Source: Haematobia irritans (taxonomy: Eukaryota > Arthropoda > Insecta > Diptera > Muscidae). Taken from it: a stretch of 64,000 nucleotides of DNA. The DNA lies in contig NC_134400.1 in assembly GCF_050003625.1 (NCBI RefSeq), forward strand, positions 193,097,726-193,161,725, read 5' to 3'. The stretch's first letter is position 1. Every line of letters starts with the position of its first letter. A model generated the notes under the pieces. It worked only from the letters and a program-made list of their open reading frames with translations, was not told the DNA's origin and made no database searches. This document shows, in pieces, positions 47,511-59,557 of the stretch. Made by a program: the position numbers and the translations under genes.

Positions 47511-48358
47511 TTCGGTATGTATTCAATATATACTTGGCTTCGGAATATGATGTACCACCTCTGTCTATGTGATAATTTTTCAGTGTAAAAGGACAAACAC
47601 TAACCACACTCAAACACTACTGCCTGACATATTTCTTCATGTATTACATGCCGCATAGACTCGAGACTAAATGAAATTCTAGAATACGAGCAAGTACAAA
47701 CTAATCGCGCCTTCAGCCCCCAACCTCCCCAGCCTTAAAAAGTCCTTTCGAGTCACATTGACAGACGTTTCATACCCATTGACTTGGTGATGAGCACGTT
47801 GATGTGTGTTCATTTCAGTCAGCTTTTACATTGTATCACGGGTTCTGAATAACGCAGTGATTCATCATTCAATTCAATAGCCATCATTTATGTTTGATGG
47901 AATTGTTTTTCGGTGCCATTAATGCGTAGGTAATTCAAATTAAATAAATTCAAACAATTTGTGTTCTTCGAGAAGCCTCTTTTTTTGGGGTCAAATGTTA
48001 TTAGGGGGCTTATTTTATGGGATAAATTGGAAAATATTGTAAGCCATTTAAATGGTCATTGTCCTCATAAATAAATTGGGTCAATTTGCAGTTAAGTTAA
48101 GCAATGCATTGATTATAGCCAAATGTATTATTCCACCGAAAATTGGTAGATGGTTATTCAAGTTTTTCGTTTTTATTCTTTTCTCCTGGGCGGAGAGAGG
48201 CATGAGAATATATACTAAATTATAATTTTGAAGATAATGTCAAGTAGTTTAAACATATCTTACCATCGCACAGTGGTCGGTACTATATGGAGTTAGCGGC
48301 CAAAAATTCTTCCAGTATATGTTAGGTATCATCGTGAAGCTTCGGTCACGGTTTTATA
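47511..48358. other. Unique intergenic DNA, no gene seen
   Basis: No long frame or repeat. Confidence 0.35.
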
Positions 48359-49259
48359 AAGGGTGGTTAAAATTTCAAGGGCCGAAGTTGATTTTGAATA
48401 AAACACAAACTATTTAGGAAATTATTGTAATTTTATTTTATTATGATATATTGGTATTACTCAATTATGTATGGAACAATATATCGACCATATGGGCGCC
48501 GCGACCTCGGTGGCACACCTTCATTCGATGGTCCAAACGTTCGATAACGCTGAGGCGTAATGGAGGTTCTATACCGTTAATGTGCCGAATTATCTCATCC
48601 TTTAGCTCTTGAATTGTTGCTGGCTTATCGACGTACACCTTTTCTTTCAAATAACCCCAAAGAAAAAAGTCCAACGGTGTCAAATCACATGATCTTGGCG
48701 GCCAATTGACATCGCCAATACGTGAGATAACACTGCCATTGAATTTGTTACGCAAAAGAGCCATTGTTTCGTTAGCTGTGTGGCAAGTGGCACCGTCCTG
48801 CTGAAACCGCATATCGTCCACATCCATATCTTCCAATTCGGGCCATAAAAAGTTCGTTATCATCTCACGATAGCGAACACCATTCACAGTAACTGCCTGA
48901 CTGGCCTCATTGTGGAAAAAATACGGCCCGATGATGCCACCAGCCAATAAACCGCACCAAACACTCACTCTTTGTGGGTGCATTGGTTTTTCGACAATCA
49001 CTCTTGGATTCTCATTCGCCCAAATGCGGCAATTCTGTTTATTGACGAATCCACTGAGGTGAAAATGTGTCTCATCACTGAAGATGATTTTCTTCGAAAA
49101 TTGATCATCCACTGTTGCCATTTCTTGGAACCATTCTGACCCTTCACGACGTCCATGGTTCAAATTGAGTAAGTCTGAAATAGAGAAATGTCAAATAAAA
49201 TTCGGAGAAAAATTTGGCGTTTAGGTGTGGTTCACATTCAACATCGACCCTTGAAATTT
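48359..49259 (-). mobile_element. DD41D mariner, 5' deleted, fused to HINE2
   Basis: The left terminus AAGGGTGGTTAAAATTTCAA is preceded by TA. The right terminus has lost its outer bases: ..CGACCCTTGAAATTT passes directly into HINE2 AGCTCCCATATA. The same joint occurs at 17809/17810. About 0.9 kb instead of 1.3 kb because the DNA-binding part is gone. Confidence 0.75.
48465..49163 (-). pseudogene. DD41D mariner transposase, N-terminal domain missing
   Basis: An open frame of 232 residues holding the whole catalytic domain. FSDETHF carries the first Asp, FQQDGATCHT the second, and CDLTPLDFFLWGY the third, with 41 residues between second and third, as in rosa-type mariners. It ends RGRGAHMVDILFHT. 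The usual helix-turn-helix half (about 100 residues) is absent, so it could not bind its ends, but the frame is intact, unusual among the transposases here. Confidence 0.8.
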
Positions 49260-49271
49260 AGCTCCCATATA

Positions 49272-50153
49272 AAGGGTGATTCTTTTGAGGTTAGGATTTT
49301 CATGCATTAGTATTTGACAGATCACGTGGGATTTCAGACATGGTGTCAAAGAGAAAGATGCTCAGTATGCTTTGACATTTCATCATGAATAGACTTACGA
49401 TCTGCCACAACGTCGAATTTTCAGTGAATGGGCCCTAGAAAAGTTGGCAGAAAATCCGCTTTTTTATCGACAAATTTTGTTCAGCGATGAGGCTCATTTC
49501 TGGTTGAATGGCTACGTAAATAAGCAAAATTGCCGCATTTGGAGTGAAGAGCAACCAGAAGCCGTTCAAGAACTGCCCATGCATCCCGATTTTTTCAAAG
49601 ATGCTGTTGGACGCAACGTTACGGTGAATGGCGATCGCTATCGTTCGATGCTAACAAACTGTTTGTTGCCAAAAATGGAAGAACTGAACTTGGTTGACAT
49701 GTGGTTTCAACAAGATGGCGCTACATGCCACACAGCTCGCGATTCTATGTCCATTTTGAGGGAAAACTTCGGAGAACAATTCATCTCAAGAAATGGACCG
49801 GTAAGTTGGCCACCAAGATCATGCGATTTGACGCCTTTACACTATTTTTTGTGGGGCTACGTCAAGTCTAAAGTCTACAGAAATAAGCCAGCAACTATTC
49901 CAGCTTTGAAAGACAACATTTCCGAAGAAATTCTGGCTATTCTGGCCGAAATGCTCGAAAAAGTTGCCCAAAATTGGACTTTCCGAATGGACCACCTAAG
50001 ACGCAGCCGCGGTCAACATTTAAATGAAATTATCTTCAAAAAGTAAATGTCATGGACCAATCTAACGTTTCAAATAAAGAACCGATGAGATTTTGCAAAT
50101 TTTATGCGTTTTTTTTTAAAAAAAAGTTATCAAGCTCTTAACAAATCACCCTT
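49272..50153 (+). mobile_element. Second DD41D element, internally deleted
   Basis: 882 bp. Ends AAGGGTGATTCTTTTGAGG and ..TAACAAATCACCCTT, with TA outside both. The N-terminal coding part is reduced to decayed sequence at 49320-49440. Confidence 0.8.
49444..50046 (+). pseudogene. DD41D-type transposase, DNA-binding domain and last Asp lost
   Basis: A 200-residue frame: LFSDEAHFWLNGYVNKQNCR with the first Asp, FQQDGATCHTA with the second, and SCDLTPLHYFLWGY, where the third catalytic Asp (seen as D in the relative at 48465) is His. About 30 residues around MHPDFF are also missing. Ends LNEIIFKK. A different subfamily from 48465 by sequence and by TIR. Confidence 0.8.
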
Positions 50154-51510
50154 TATATATCGTTCGCCCGATTTGCACTCATATGACCACAGTGGCCAAT
50201 CTTTTACTCCGATTTAATTGAAATTTTGCACAGGGAGTAGAATCGGCTTTGTAGCTATGCGTGCCAAATTTGGTTGAAATCGGTTCAGATTTAGATATAG
50301 CTCGCATATATAGCTTTCGCCCGATTTACACTCATATGAGCACAGAGGCCAATCTTTTGCTACGATTTAGTTGAAATTTTGCACAGGAAGTAGAATTAGC
50401 ATTGTAGCTATGCGTGCCAAATTTGGTTGAAATCGGTTAAGATTTAGATATATCTCCCATATATAGCTTTCGCCCGATTTACACTCATATCACCACAAAG
50501 GCCAATTTTTATGAACCGAATAAAATTTTAACAAAATTTTCTATAGAAATAAAATTTTGGTAGATTATTCTTGGCTCGAGTGGCAACCATTATTATGAAC
50601 CGATATATACCAATTTTTGTGTGATTGGAGATCGGCTATATATAACTATAGACCGATATGGACCAATTTTGGTATGGTTGTAAGCGGTCATATACTAACA
50701 CCACGTTCCATATTTGAACCCGATCGGATGAATTTTGCTGCTCCAAGAGGCTCCGGAGGTCAAATCTGGAGAACGGTTTATATGGGGGCTATATATAATT
50801 ATGGACCGTTGTGGACCAATTTTTCCATGTATCAAATTTCAGCAAGATCGTATAAAATTTGCTTCTCTTTGAGGTTTCGCAAGCCAAATCTGGGGATCGG
50901 TTTATATGGGGGCTATATATAATTATGGACCGATATGGACCAATTTTAGCATGGTTGTTAGAGACGATATACCAACACCGTGTACCAAATTTCAGCCGGA
51001 TCGGATGAAATTTGCTTTTCTTTGAGGCTCCGCAAGCCAAATTTGGGGATCGGTTTATATCAGGGATCCGGAGCGGAGCGTGGAGCGGAGCGGAGCAAGC
51101 CCTTTTTTTGCCGGAGCGGGAGCGGCATTTCTAAAATCCGGAGCGGAGCGGTTTCCAAATGAAAAACCGCTCCGCTCCGAATAAAATATTACTTGAATGA
51201 AATGTCTAACTTTGAAATTACACTGTGTAGGTAATTTCAAATTTAGCTAGTACTTAGCGTAGTGTGAGTAAACGTTTAAAATGTACGATATGTATTTTTG
51301 TACGTACGTACATTGGGGAAAACACAACGTGTTTTTTAGTAATTGTTTTCAAAAACGGCAAATGTCAAAATATATATCTAGTATGTGTTGTAAAAGTAAC
51401 AACAGTACTTTCGATCAATATCATCCCGTATTACTACAAAGATGTTTGTAATGAACGTCAAATAAATGCAATTAAACGATCTTATTTATATTTAATTTTT
51501 TAGTTTTCTA

Positions 51511-52161
51511 CACTGAAAAAAATATTGTCGTGAAGTCAAAGATTCCATGTCCTTAGAATAAGAAGGCAGATTTTGCTTAACATGGAAGACGCATTTCTCT
51601 AAAATAAAGTTTTTTTTATTGTCCAAAAGGCAATAAACTTTTGAATGAAGTTGTAATGTCCTTATAATTAAGTGATTTTACTTAAAAATGTGTATCATAA
51701 CATGAAAGATAAAATTTTTGAGGTAAGGTCAACGTGACTTTAATAATTAAGAAAAATTCTTTAGAATTAATAAAATTGTCTTTAAATTTGTTTCCTTTTT
51801 GCATCTTGCCTACAAAGCAAAAAATCGTTAAAAAATAAGACATGTTTTTCAACACTTTATTTTAAAGATGCTTTTTACTTGAAACATAGCATAATTTCTA
51901 CTGGAAGTCGAGTCTTAATATGGAAAAAAAGTAACTCGTTAACTCGTTTTTAAAGGATTTTGATAACAACTGACGAAAAAATCTAAAAAAATCAAAAATT
52001 AACATTTGCTTCCTAGAAGCAAGTACATAACCCCCAAATTTAAAAGAGAATTACGTCTTTAAAGTATCCTTACTTGTATTCTCCGCTTCTTTGGCTCGGA
52101 ATTAATACCCAAACTGTTAAAGTAAAGACAAAATCTTTGGAACCGGGCATGCTTTTTTTCA
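51511..52161 (+). mobile_element. MITE-A, right terminus lost
   Basis: CACTGAAAAAAATATTGTCG after TA at the left; matches other copies down to GGAACCGGGCATGCTTTTTT, where the CAGTG end is missing. Confidence 0.75.
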
Positions 52162-52483
52162 TTCACATTTGCTTTACTATTGTACTATATCCTAGCATTC
52201 CCTTATTTCTGATAGTTTCAATTTCGGTTGAAAAATGTGCGCATATACATTTATTATACAATAAAGGGGAAAAAAGCGAAATTAGGTAACACTAGATCTG
52301 AGTAAGAATATTCGTAGGTATACCACGGACTGATGTCGATGGAGGTTGTTGCAAACATAAACATACACACACACATTACAAATCTAACAAAACCTCTTCT
52401 CTACGTCTGTTGCAAAACAAAAAAAACTTTAGGAGAGTAGTTACTTCTACTCTGTGTATAGACTTTCAATTCCAATCAGCGTT

Positions 52484-52605
52484 GCCGTTTTGGTCCGATC
52501 GGACCAAAATTGGTCCAAAAGATTTCTAATTTTTAAATTTGGTCCGATGGTCAGACCAAACAGAATTTGGTCCATTTTGGTCCATTTTCATAAATTTGGT
52601 TTCTA
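52484..52605 (+). mobile_element. hAT-3 end fragment
   Basis: CAGCGTTGCCGTTTTGGTCC and GGATCGGACCAAAATTGGTCC as at 40852 and (reversed) 1-153. Confidence 0.5.
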
Positions 52606-52627
52606 TCACATATTAAATAGTAGATGG

Positions 52628-52917
52628 TGCACCGCAAAGAATATTGTCGGGAGGCCAAATATTTCACATGCTTAAAATACGAATGCGAATTTTGCTTAGA
52701 ATAGAAGACGTATTTCTCTGAAAAAAAGTTTTTCCTTGTCTAAAAGTCTCTAAACTTTTAAATGAAGTCTGTTTGTCCTTATAGTTAAGTGATTCGACAT
52801 AAAAATGTGTATCCTAACATGAATGCAAATTTCGTTTTAATGAAGTCAAAATGGATTTAATATTTCTGAAAAAATCTTCAAAATTAATAAAATATTTCAA
52901 CACATTGTTTTAAAGTC
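52628..52917 (+). mobile_element. Decayed MITE-A fragment
   Basis: AGAATATTGTCGGGAGGCCA, GAATGCGAATTTTGCTTAG and CTTTTAAATGAAGTC line up with the left half of MITE-A; the rest has been replaced by a HINE-like end. Confidence 0.6.
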
Positions 52918-53420
52918 ATTATACCTTAAACCACATAGTGGTTAGGGTATAATAAGTTTGATCTGCCAAAAAATGTGCCTACAAGAAATATTGATTTTAG
53001 ACCCCATAAAATATATACCGATCGACTCAGAATCACCTCCTGAGTCGATCTAGCGCTTGGCGTCCGTCCGTCCATCCGTCCGTCTGTCCATGTATTTGTT
53101 GTTCACAGGATTTCGGTCGCAATTATTAATCGATTTTGATGAAATTTGGTACAGGGAGTTTTTTTGGGCACAAGGACGAACGTTATTGAATTTGGAAGAA
53201 ATCGGATCAAATTTAGATATAGCTCCCATATATATGTATTGTCCGATTTCGACAAATGGTGTCACGTTGCACTTTTTTTACTAACCGATCGTCGTCAAAT
53301 TTAGCACAAAATAATCTTCTGTACCACCCTTTAAGTCTGAAAATTTCATCGAAATCGGTTCAGATTTAGCTATAGCTCCCATATATGTACCGCCCGATTT
53401 TTCTAAATAAAATAAAACTC
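52918..53420 (+). mobile_element. HINE4, ATACCT-end fragment
   Basis: TATACCTTAAACCACATAGTGGTTAGGGTATA is a terminal hairpin. It is followed by GACTCAGAATCACCTCCTGA, GTCCGTCCGTCCATCCGTCC and repeats with AGCTCCCATATATGT. The closest in style to Drosophila DINE-1 of those here. Right end lost. Confidence 0.6.
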
Positions 53421-54174
53421 AATTGAACAAATAATACAATGTTTGTACTATAATTTTCTCGAAGAGGAGCGGAGCGGAGCGTGGAGCGGAGCGATTTTTT
53501 TTTCTCGGAGCGGAGCGGTTTTTTTTTCTCCGGAGCGGGAGCGGAGCGGAGCGAAAAAAATGTACCGCTCCGGATCCCTGGTTTATATGGGGGCTATATA
53601 TAATTATGGACCGATATGGACCAATTTTAGCAGGGTTGTTAGAGACCATATGCCAACACCATGTAGCAAATTTCAGCAAGATCGGATAAAATTTGCTTCT
53701 CTTTGAGGCTCCGCAAGCCAAATCTGGGGATCGGTTTATATGGGGGCTATATATAATTATGGACCGATATGGACCAATTTTTGCATGGTTGTTAGAGAGC
53801 ATATGCCAACACCATGTAGCAAATTTCAGCAAGATCGGATAAAATTTGCTTCTCTTTGAGGCTTCGCAAGCCAAATCTGTGGGTCGATTTATATGGGGGA
53901 TATATGTAAAAGTGGACCGATATGGCCCATTTTCAATACCGTTCGACCTACATCAATAACAACTATTTGTGCCAAGTTTCAAGTCGATAGATTGTTTCGT
54001 TCGTAAGTTAGCGTGATTTCAACAGACGGACGGACGGAAGGACATGCTTAGATCGACTCAGAATTTCACCACGACCCAGAATATATATACTTTATGGGGT
54101 CTTAGTGCAATATTTCGATGTGTTACAAACGGAATGACAAAGTTAATATACCCCCATCCTATGGTGGAGGGTAT

Positions 54175-54423
54175 AAAAATGGATAGAATATTTCAAGATG
54201 TGTTTAATATGAAATGATTTTTCATAGTGATGTATAATATCATTGACTTAATAATAAAATTCTAAATTAATGTAATTCTGTATAGTATATAAACCCCTAC
54301 GAACATAATATTTGTCAAATTCACAGAAAAGTTCGTTCTACCGAAACCTTTCTTTTTTATAGGCTTAATGGGGAGAAACAAGCAAAGTCATGAATGCAAA
54401 ACAATTGCGATAACACCATCATC
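54175..54423. other. Short unique spacer, no gene
   Basis: AT-rich; nothing recognised. Confidence 0.3.
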
Positions 54424-54766
54424 GGGAGCCACCGTGGTGCAATGGTTAGCATGCCCGCCTTGCATACACAAGGTCGTGGGTTCGATTCCTGCTACGACCG
54501 AACACCAAAAAGTTTTTCAGCGGTGGATTATCCCACCTCAGTAATGCTGGTGACATTTCTGAGGGTTTCAAAGCTTCTCTAAGTGGTTTCACTGCAATGT
54601 GGAACGCCGTTCGGACTCGGCTATAAAAAGGAGGTCCCTTGTCATTGAGCTTAACATGGAATCGGGCAGCACTCAGTGATAAGAGAGAAGTTCACCACTG
54701 TGGTATCACAATGGACTGAATAGTCTAAGTGAGTCTGATACATCGGGCTGCCACATAACCTAACCT
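54424..54766 (+). mobile_element. tRNA-derived SINE with CCTAA tail
   Basis: Complete: GGGAGCCACCGTGGTGCAAT head, GGTTCGATTCC B box, body, tail TAACCTAACCTAA. Target duplication AACACCATCATC at 54412-54423 and 54767-54778. Confidence 0.9.
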
Positions 54767-54778
54767 AACACCATCATC

Positions 54779-55122
54779 ATAAAGAATCAAGGAGGGGGGT
54801 TTTCATATCAATACGTCTTGAATAATTTCACAAATAATGGAGTATGTTATGTATCGATATCACAATGTATGAATGGGTGATAGTGTGTTGTGTTTGTGCG
54901 AAAACAAGACACATTCCATTAACATAGCTTAGTCTGCAAGCTATCTTAATTTTTTTAAGGTTATGCAGAAAATTTAAAATCGGGTGAACATATTCAAAAA
55001 TAAATTTCTTTAATATTTTGCCTAGTTTTACTACAATAATATAATATTTAAATGCAATAATGTGCGAATAGTAAGTATAATTGGGCAATGACTAAGGTTA
55101 TAGAGCACACAAAGAATAAAAA
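54779..55122. other. Unique AT-rich DNA, no gene seen
   Basis: An 86-codon minus frame here has no supporting features. Confidence 0.3.
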
Positions 55123-55809
55123 CAAGTATATACGGCCAGGCCGAATCTTATGTACCCTCCAGCATGGATTGCGTAGAAACTTATACTAAAGACGGTCATC
55201 GACAATTAAATTACTTGGGTTACGGCCGATGGCAAGGCTTCTTAAAACTTCTTAACATCATCTTCTAAATTGTAAGTTAGTCCATGCGGGATATATAGTA
55301 GACAAAAGAAATGTCGATTAAATACGTATATATTCAGTTCTTGACCAATATATACAGGGAAGAAATAATTACGAACCGTAATTATAGAACCAGAATTGAA
55401 ATATGGGTGTCGCTTTATATGGGGGCTATATACAATTATGAACACAAGTCTACCAAAAATGGCAGATTTTTTACTGTTTGCTAGATGGCTAGAATTCTTG
55501 ATGTTTTGGAAGATTTTGCAAAATATTCCTCTCTATGAAATGCTTCATAAATTTTCAATAGAAATAAAATTTTGACACAATTTTCTACAGAAATTTTCTA
55601 TAGAAATAAAATTTTGACAAAATTTGGGGCTATATAACCGGTTGGCTGATAAGTCCCCGGTCTGACACGTCGCTAGTATTAAATGCATGTTTTTATACCA
55701 CCAACCAACCAACCTTCAAATGATTCGTGTCAAAATTTGACGTCTGTAAGTCAATTAGTTTGTGAGACGGAGCGCGTTTTGTGAAGCAACTTTTGTTATT
55801 GTGAAAAAA

Positions 55810-58533
55810 ATGGAAAAAAGGAATTTCATGTTTTGATTAAATACTATTTTCTGAAGGGAAAAAATACGGTGGAAGCAAAAACTTGGCTTGATAATGAGTT
55901 TCCGGACTCTGCCCCAGGGAAATCAACAATAATTGATTGGTATGCAAACTTCAAGCGTGGTGAAATGAGCACGGAGGACGGTGAATGCAGTGGACGACCG
56001 AAAGAGGTGGTTACCGACGAAAACATCAAAAACAATCCACAAAATGATTTTGAATGACTGTAAAATGAAGTTGATCGAGATAGCAGAGGCCTTAAAGATA
56101 TCAAAGGAACGTGTTGGTCATATCATTCATCATTATTTCGATATGCGGAAGCTCTGTGCAAAATGGGTGCCGAGCGAGCTCACATTTGACCAAAAACAAC
56201 AAGGTGTTGATGATTCTAAGCGGTGTTTGCAGCTGTTAACTCGTAATACACCCGAGTTTTTCCGTCGATATGTGACAATGGATGATACATGGCTCCATCA
56301 CTATACTCCTGAGTCCAATCGACAGTCGGCTGAGTGGACAGCGACCGGTGAACCGTCTCCGAATCGTGGAAAGACTCAAACGTCCGCTGGTAAAGTAATG
56401 GCCTCTGTTTTTTGGGATGCGCATGGAATAATTTTTATCGATTATCTTGAGAAGGGAAAAACCATCAACAGTGACTATAATATGGCGTTATTGGAGTGTT
56501 TGAAGGTCGAAATCGCGGCAAAACGGCCCCATATGAAGAAGAAACAAGTATATACGGCCGTAAGTTCGGCCAGGCCGAAGCTTATGTACCCTCCATCATG
56601 GATTGCGTAGAAACTTCTTCTTAACACTGCCATCCACAATCGAATTACTTAAGTTGCGGTAACGCTTGCCGATGGCAAGGTATCTTAAAACCTCCTAACA
56701 CAATCTTCTAAATTGTATGTAAGTCCATACGTGGTATATATTAAATCAAAAAAGATCGATCCAATACGTATATAATTCAGTTTGACAAAGTAGACATAAA
56801 GTTTTGACAAAATATTCTACAGAAATAAAATTTTAACAAAATTTTCTATAGAAATAAAATTTTCACAAAATTTTCTATAGAAATAAAAATTTTGACAAAA
56901 ATTTCTACAGAAATAAAATTTTAACAAAATTTTCTATAGTAATAAAATTTTGACAAAATTTTCTATAGAAATAAAATTTTGACAATGATGAAAATTTTAT
57001 TATGAACCGAATAAAATTTTAACAATATTTTCTCTAGAAATAAAATTTTGGTAGATTATTTTTGGCTCTATTGGCAATCATGATTATGAACCGATATGGA
57101 CCAATTTTGGTATGGTTGTTAGCGACCATAGACTAACGCCACGTTCCTAATTTGAACCGGATCGGATGAATTTTGCTCCTCCATGAAGCTCCGGAGGTCA
57201 AATCTGGAGAACGTTTTATATGGGGGCTATATATAATTATGGACCGATATGGGCCAATTCTGGCACGGTTGTTAAAGATCATATACTAACACCATGTTCC
57301 AAATTACAACCGGCTTGGATGAAATTTGCTTCTCTTGGAGACTTCGCAAGCCAAATCTGGGGATCGGTTTATATGGGGGCTATATATAATTATGAACCGA
57401 TGTGGACCAATTTTTGCATGGTCATTAGAGAATATATACCAACACCACGTATCAAATTTCAGCCGGATCGGATGAAATTTGCTTCTCTTAGAGGCTCCGC
57501 AAGCCAAATCTGGGGATCGGTTTATATTGGGGCTATATATAATTAAGGACCGATATGGACCAATTTTTGCATGGTTGTTAGAGACCATATACCAACATCA
57601 TGTATCAAATTTCAGCCGGATCGGATGAAATTTTCTTCTCTTTGAGGGTCCGCAAGCCAAATCTGGGGATCGGTTTATATGGGGGCTATATATAATTATG
57701 GACTGATGTGGACCAATTTTTGCATGGTTGTTAGAGACCATATACTTCTCTTTTAGGCTCCGCAAGCCAAATCTGGGGATCGGTTTATATGGGGGCTATA
57801 TATAATTATGGACCGATGTGGACCAATTTTTGCATGGTTGTTAGAGACCATATACCAACACCATGTACCAAATTTCAGCCGGATCGGATGAAATATGCTT
57901 CTGTTAGAGGCTCCACAAGCCAAATCTGAGGGTCCCTTTATATGGGGGCTATACGTAAAAGTGGACCGATATGGCCCATTTTCAATAGCATCCGACCTAC
58001 ATCGATAGCAACTACTTGTGCCAAGTTTCAAGTCGATAGCTTATTTCGTTCGGAAGTTAGCGTGATTTTAACAGACGGACGGACGGACATGCTTAGATCG
58101 ACTCAGAATTTCACCACGACCCAGAATATATATACTTTATGGGGTCTTAGAGCAATATTTCGATGTGTTACAAACGGAATGACAAAGTTAATATACCCCC
58201 ATCCTATGATGGAGGGTATAAAAAGTGTTGTTCCACCAAGACAACGCACCGTGCCACAAGTCATTGAGAACGATGGCAAAAATTCATGAATTGGGTTTCG
58301 AATTGCTTCCCCATTCACCGTATTCTCTAGATCTGGCCCCCAGCGACTTTTTCTTGTTCTCAGACCTCAAAAGGATGCTCGCAGGGAAAAAATTTGGCTG
58401 CAAAGAAGAGGTGATCGCCGAAACTGAGGCATATTTTGAGGCAAAAACGAAGGAGTACTACCAAATTGGTATAAAAAAATTGGAAGGTCGTTATAATCGT
58501 TGTATCGCTCTTGAAGGGAACTATATTGAATAA
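55810..58533 (+). pseudogene. Himar-like (irritans subfamily) mariner transposase, broken
   Basis: The start ATGGAAAAAAGGAATTTCA goes out of frame after about 4 codons, apparently from loss of one A. The next frame (from about 55833) gives IKYYFLKGKNTVEAKTWLDN and the DNA-binding half. An extra base near 56030 shifts it again, and the third frame gives YVTMDDTWLHHY (first Asp). HINE1 interrupts at MKKK (56544). After it, FHQDNAPCHKS (second Asp) and LAPSDFFLFSDL (third Asp, 34 residues later) follow, ending EGNYIE. All catalytic Asp are kept, so decay is recent. Confidence 0.9.
56545..58219 (-). mobile_element. HINE1 nested in the mariner gene
   Basis: 1.68 kb, CAAGTATATACGGCCG to GGTATAAAAA, inserted in the AAAAAA tract of the MKKK codons. 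29-bp array at about 56795-57065, then about six 153-bp repeats (two shortened). Closely similar to 8622-11274. Confidence 0.9.
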
Positions 58534-59557
58534 TAAAAACGTATTTTGACAAAAAAATGTGTTTTTCTTTGTTAGACCGGGGACTTATCAGCCAACCTGT
58601 TATATAGTATGGATCGATACCGACAAATTTTGGCATGGTTGTTAGAGACCATATACTAACACCACGTACCAAATTTCAACCGGGTCGGATGAAATTTGCT
58701 TCTCTTAGAGGCTCCGCAAGCCAAATCTGGGAATCGGTTTATATGGGGGCTATATATAATTATAGACCGATGTGGACCAATTTTCGCATTGTTGTTAGGG
58801 ACCATATACTGACACCATGTACAAAATTTCAGTCGGATCGGATGAAATTTACTTCTCTTTTAGGCTACGTAAGCCAAATCTGGAATCGGTTTATATGGGG
58901 GCTATACAATTATGGACCGATATAGACCAATTTTTGCATGGTTGTTAGAGACCATATACCAATACATGTACCAAATTTCAGCTAGATCGGATGAAATATG
59001 CTTCTCGTAGAGGCTCCGCAAGCCAAATCTGGGGATCCGTTTACTTAAAGGTGGACCGATTTGGCCCATTTGCAATAACATCCGACCTACATCAATATCA
59101 ACTACTTGTGCCACGTTTCAAGTCGATAGCTTGTTTCGTTCAGAAGTTAGCGTGATTTCAACAGACAGACGGACGGACATGCTTAGATCGACTCAGAATT
59201 TCACCACGACCCAGAATATATATACTTTATGGGGTCTTAGAGCAATGTTTCGATGTGTTACAAACGGAATGACAAAGTTAATATACCCCCATCCTAAGTA
59301 GAGGGTATATAAACGTTTGAAAAAACGTGTGTGTACTTTTGCTAACGTTTTTATAACCACACAAATTTTGCATTAATGAAATTCATAAATTGTATGATTG
59401 TAGTTTCATTAAAAAATTATTAATGTTTTTTTTTTTTTAATTTCCATTGAATTCAATTAGAATTGAATGGAATTGCATTCCACATGAATATGATTGATAT
59501 TTTAATGAACGTCGAATTTCTAGTAAATTTCAAATTAAAATCAAAAGAAAATCTGAT

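Larger units (their letters stand above)
49260..50507 (+). mobile_element. HINE2 piece, split by another DD41D element
   Basis: AGCTCCCATATA at 49260-49271 continues at 50154 as TATATCGTTCGCCCGATTTG, then repeats of about 150 bp. It ends abruptly at about 50507, joining HINE1 sequence without a recognisable terminus. Confidence 0.65.
51061..53580. mobile_element. hAT-type element with GGAGCG-rich ends
   Basis: 2,520 bp. Inverted termini CAGGGATCCGGAGCGG, and a perfect 8-bp target duplication GTTTATAT (51053-51060 and 53581-53588) that restores the HINE1 sequence GGTTTATATGGGGG. GGAGCG repeats lie inside both ends (to about 51180 and from about 53463). It holds MITE-A, a hAT-3 fragment and a HINE-like piece. 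No transposase. Confidence 0.85.
50508..54174 (-). mobile_element. HINE1 split by a hAT-type element
   Basis: 50508-51060 and 53581-54174 are parts of one HINE1: 153-bp repeats, then CAGACGGACGGACGG and the end CCATCCTATGGTGGAGGGTAT. The CAAGTATATACGG end is missing at the left joint with HINE2. Confidence 0.8.
55637..58600 (+). mobile_element. Himar-like mariner, carrying a HINE1
   Basis: Termini ACCGGTTGGCTGATAAGTCC and ..CCGGGGACTTATCAGCCAACCTGT, TA outside both. The irritans-subfamily terminus is recognised. About 1.29 kb when the nested HINE1 (56545-58219) is removed, as expected for a full-length mariner. Confidence 0.9.
55123..59308 (-). mobile_element. HINE1 carrying a Himar-like mariner
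   Basis: It starts CAAGTATATACGGCCAGGCC (with a deletion in the hairpin region). Its GGGGCTATATATAG unit is split at 55636 and resumes at 58601. It ends CCATCCTAAGTAGAGGGTAT. Confidence 0.8.
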
